Shown piece by piece: positions 30,069 to 32,179 of a stretch of 32,179 bases of DNA. The position numbers and the translations under genes are program-made. Each line of letters opens with the position of its first letter. Position 1 is the first letter of the stretch. The stretch covers positions 1-32,179 of the forward strand of contig CATLJA010000014.1 of assembly GCA_949959305.1 (NCBI GenBank). Reading direction: 5' to 3'. Origin of the DNA: an uncultured Oscillibacter sp. Its GTDB lineage: Bacteria > Bacillota > Clostridia > Oscillospirales > Oscillospiraceae. A model generated the notes under the pieces. That model worked only from the letters and a program-made list of their open reading frames with translations. It had not been told where the DNA came from and did not search any database.

Positions 30069-31959
30069 GATACAGGTAAACTCCCTGGTCAAGTCCTTCG
30101 AGGTGGGGCACAACGTTCTGGACGGCCTGACCTTTCAGATTGACCAGGGGGAGCGGGTGGGCCTGCTGGGCCGGAACGGCGCGGGCAAAACCACCCTCTT
30201 TCGCATATTGACCCGCGAGCTGGAGCCCGACGAGGGCCAGGTTTCCGTGGGACAGGGGCGGCGGCTGGGCCTGATTTCCCAGATTCCCGTCTACCCGGCG
30301 GAGTACACCGTGGAGGACGTGCTCCGCTCCGCCTTCGGGCGGCTGGAGAGCCTGGCCAGGGAGATGGAGGCCCTGGAGGGCCGCATGGCGGCGGGGGAAT
30401 CGGACCCGGCGCTGCTGCGGCGCTACGGGTCCCTCACCGAGCGGTTCGAGGTCTTCGGCGGCTATGACACCGACGTGGCCGTCAATAAAATCGCAAACGG
30501 CCTCTCCATCCCCCAGGAGCAGCGCCGCCAGCTCTTCGACAGCCTCTCCGGCGGGGAGAAAACCCGGGTGAACCTGGGGCGGCTGATTCTGGAGGATACG
30601 GACATCCTGCTGCTGGACGAGCCCACGAACCACCTGGACCTCCACGCCACGGAGTGGCTGGAGGAGTATATCCGGGGCTTCCGGGGCACCGTGGTGGCCA
30701 TTTCCCACGACCGCTATTTCCTGGACCGGGCGGTCACCCGGGTCATTGAAATTGAAAACGGCAGGGCGGAATTTTACAGCGGGAACTACAGCTTCTACGC
30801 CGTGGAGAAGGAGCGCCGCTATCAGGAGCGGCTGAAGCAGTACCAGAAGGAGCAGGCGAAGATTCAGCAGCTGGAGAAGGCGGCGGAGCAGCTCCGCCTC
30901 TGGGCCTTCATGGGTATGGACAAGACCTACCGCCGGGCCGTGAATATCGAGCGGCGGATTGAGCGCATGCGCACCACCGCCAAGCCCACCAAGGCGCGGA
31001 AGATGGACGCCCGGTTTTCCACCGCCGAGTTCCACGGGGACGAGGTGCTGGGCATCCGGAACCTGGCGAAGTCCTACGGAGACAAGCATCTGTTTGACAG
31101 CATCACCCTGAAGGTGGAGGGGGGCGAGCGCATCGCCCTCGTCGGCGACAACGGCACGGGGAAGTCCACCCTCATTAAAATGATTATGGGGGAGCTGTAC
31201 CCCGACGAGGGGCGCGTCAAGCTGGGGCCCCAGGCAAAGCCAGCCTACCTGCCTCAGATTATCCGCTTCGACCACCCGGACTGGAACCTGGTGGAGAACA
31301 TGATGGCCTCCCGGCGGGGCCTCTCCGCCCAGAGCGCCCGGAACCGCCTGGCGGCCTATGACTTCCGGGGGGAGGACGTGTTCAAGCCCGTGTCCGTCCT
31401 CTCCGGCGGGGAGCAGAGCCGGCTGCGCCTGTGCATGCTGATGGACGGGGAAATCAACTTCCTCATCCTGGACGAGCCCACAAACCACCTGGACATCGCC
31501 TCCCGGGAGTGGATTGAGGAGGCGGTGGAGGGCTACGACGGGACGCTGCTGTTCGTCAGCCACGACCGCTATTTCATCAACCGCTTCGCCACCCGAATCT
31601 GGGAGCTGGCGGACGGAACCATTACGGACTATCCCTGCGGCTTCGCCCAGTACCGGCAGATGAAGGCCCAGGAGGCGGCGGAAAAGGCCGCGCCTCCCCA
31701 ACCCCGGAAGGAAAAGGCCGAGCGCCCCGTCCGGGGAAACCGGGCCCAGCAGAACGCGAAGCGCCAGCTGACCATCTGCGAGCGGGACGTGGCCAGGGCG
31801 GAGGAAAAAATCGCCGCCCTGGAGGCGGACATGGAAGCCGCCGCCTGCGACTACGAAAAGCTGACCGCCCTGACGGCGGAGCGGGAGGCGGCACAGGAGG
31901 AGCTGGACGCCCTTTACAGGCGCTGGGAACAGCTCAGCGAGGAGGCCGGAGAGGCATGA
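30061..31959 (+). CDS. ABC-F family ATPase
   Basis: 632 residues from ATG 30061, inside the end of murF. Two ABC domains without membrane segments: first Walker A GRNGAGKTT, signature LSGGEKTR, Walker B LLLDEPTNHLD; second Walker A GDNGTGKST, signature LSGGEQSR, Walker B LILDEPTNHLD. A basic linker (about 250-320) rich in Tyr, Gln and Arg lies between, and a charged C-terminal coiled coil (about 540-632) follows. This is the Uup/YfmR/YdiF-like class that acts at the ribosomal E site to aid translation. Membership in the antibiotic-protection class cannot be excluded. ATGA overlaps the next gene. Confidence 0.93.
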   Translation: MIEIQVNSLVKSFEVGHNVLDGLTFQIDQGERVGLLGRNGAGKTTLFRILTRELEPDEGQVSVGQGRRLGLISQIPVYPAEYTVEDVLRSAFGRLESLAREMEALEGRMAAGESDPALLRRYGSLTERFEVFGGYDTDVAVNKIANGLSIPQEQRRQLFDSLSGGEKTRVNLGRLILEDTDILLLDEPTNHLDLHATEWLEEYIRGFRGTVVAISHDRYFLDRAVTRVIEIENGRAEFYSGNYSFYAVEKERRYQERLKQYQKEQAKIQQLEKAAEQLRLWAFMGMDKTYRRAVNIERRIERMRTTAKPTKARKMDARFSTAEFHGDEVLGIRNLAKSYGDKHLFDSITLKVEGGERIALVGDNGTGKSTLIKMIMGELYPDEGRVKLGPQAKPAYLPQIIRFDHPDWNLVENMMASRRGLSAQSARNRLAAYDFRGEDVFKPVSVLSGGEQSRLRLCMLMDGEINFLILDEPTNHLDIASREWIEEAVEGYDGTLLFVSHDRYFINRFATRIWELADGTITDYPCGFAQYRQMKAQEAAEKAAPPQPRKEKAERPVRGNRAQQNAKRQLTICERDVARAEEKIAALEADMEAAACDYEKLTALTAEREAAQEELDALYRRWEQLSEEAGEA

Positions 31960-32179
31960 CAAAGCAGGCAAAGGCGCAGGGGGCCCTCATTGCCCTGCTG
32001 GCCCTGGCGGGGCTGGCGCTGGCGGTCATCCCCAACGGGATGCGCTTCACCGGCTGGCTGCTTTTGGGAACGGCGGCGGTTTGGGTTATGGGAATCCTGG
32101 CGGTCCGCTGGGGAAGGCGCTCCCGGGCCGGGAGAGTCTGCCGGAGGCTCTTTTTCGCGGGCCTGGCCCTGGGCCTCGC
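31956..32179 (+). CDS. membrane protein, N-terminal part (possibly YdcF/DUF218 type)
   Basis: ATG 31956 overlaps the ABC-F stop by four bases, and the frame runs off the right edge after 74 complete codons. Visible are two hydrophobic segments (about residues 11-24 and 33-48) separated by a short PNGMRFTG loop, then a basic stretch with RRSRAGRVCRR and a third hydrophobic segment beginning FFAGLALGL. YdcF/ElyC-type proteins begin like this, but the DUF218 domain would be beyond the window, so that name is a guess. Confidence 0.6.
   Translation, partial: MTKQAKAQGALIALLALAGLALAVIPNGMRFTGWLLLGTAAVWVMGILAVRWGRRSRAGRVCRRLFFAGLALGL

Noticed and set aside
29968..31971. Long minus-strand frame opposite the ABC-F gene
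   Set aside because: Shadow of an ATPase with all motifs intact; Leu/His/Gln-rich noise.

Overview
The window looks like a chromosomal segment of a high-GC, spore-forming, anaerobic Bacillota, most likely an Oscillospiraceae-type gut bacterium (Flavonifractor / Lawsonibacter / Intestinimonas neighbourhood). The reasons are strong GGAGG-type ribosome binding sites, very GC-rich third codon positions, the sporulation genes spo0A and spoIIQ-like, a CwlJ-type spore cortex hydrolase, phosphotransacetylase, a DUF362 ferredoxin-like protein and many PadR/DUF2812- and G5/LysM-type proteins. The placement is inference from gene content; no 16S gene is present.

Layout. (1) 1-2307, minus strand: hflX (partial), a flavin reductase-like protein, a CatA-like acyltransferase, a GNAT acetyltransferase and rpmE. 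(2) 2411-3942, minus: a zinc/manganese-type ABC permease and ATPase with 4-base overlap and no binding protein beside them. (3) 4133-9092, plus: a sugar-type ABC uptake operon (lipoprotein, two-domain ATPase, permease) ending with an inositol-2-dehydrogenase-like gene, preceded by a leader with two overlapping perfect palindromes. (4) 9163-9719, minus: five tRNAs (Gly, Arg, His, Gln, Lys) from one strong promoter to one terminator. (5) 9842-11292: a class I glutamine amidotransferase and a DUF4352-like lipoprotein. (6) 11364-13237: a small putative integrative element with a large serine recombinase and two tiny coupled ORFs, lodged in the 3' end of the cwlJ-like gene. (7) 13778-18253, minus: glycosyltransferase, TSCPD protein, SpoIIQ-like M23 protein under a likely sigma-F promoter, rsmI, a tRNA/rRNA-type N6-methyltransferase and a Nudix hydrolase. 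(8) 18468-19446, plus: spo0A with candidate sigma-H and sigma-A promoters and a 0A box. (9) 19455-21311, minus: PadR regulator and DUF2812 membrane protein with repeated operators. (10) 21508-27334: pta, an M23/LysM/G5 envelope peptidase, a two-OB-fold SSB-like protein, a small membrane protein, an XRE regulator and a DUF362 protein. (11) 27554-32179, plus: ddl, murF, an ABC-F ATPase and the start of a membrane protein, packed as a cell-wall operon.

The most interesting point is region 6. The two ends of the recombinase-bearing segment share the 8-base word CTTAATTT (11364-11371 and 13230-13237). On the minus strand this word lies in the same codon phase in the cwlJ-like gene on the right and in a small ORF on the left. 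Joining the flanks at that word would give an uninterrupted cwlJ-like gene of 155 codons whose stop lies at 11333. This is the arrangement of skin-like intervening elements, in which a serine recombinase excises DNA from a sporulation gene. Whether it excises here cannot be told from one sequence.
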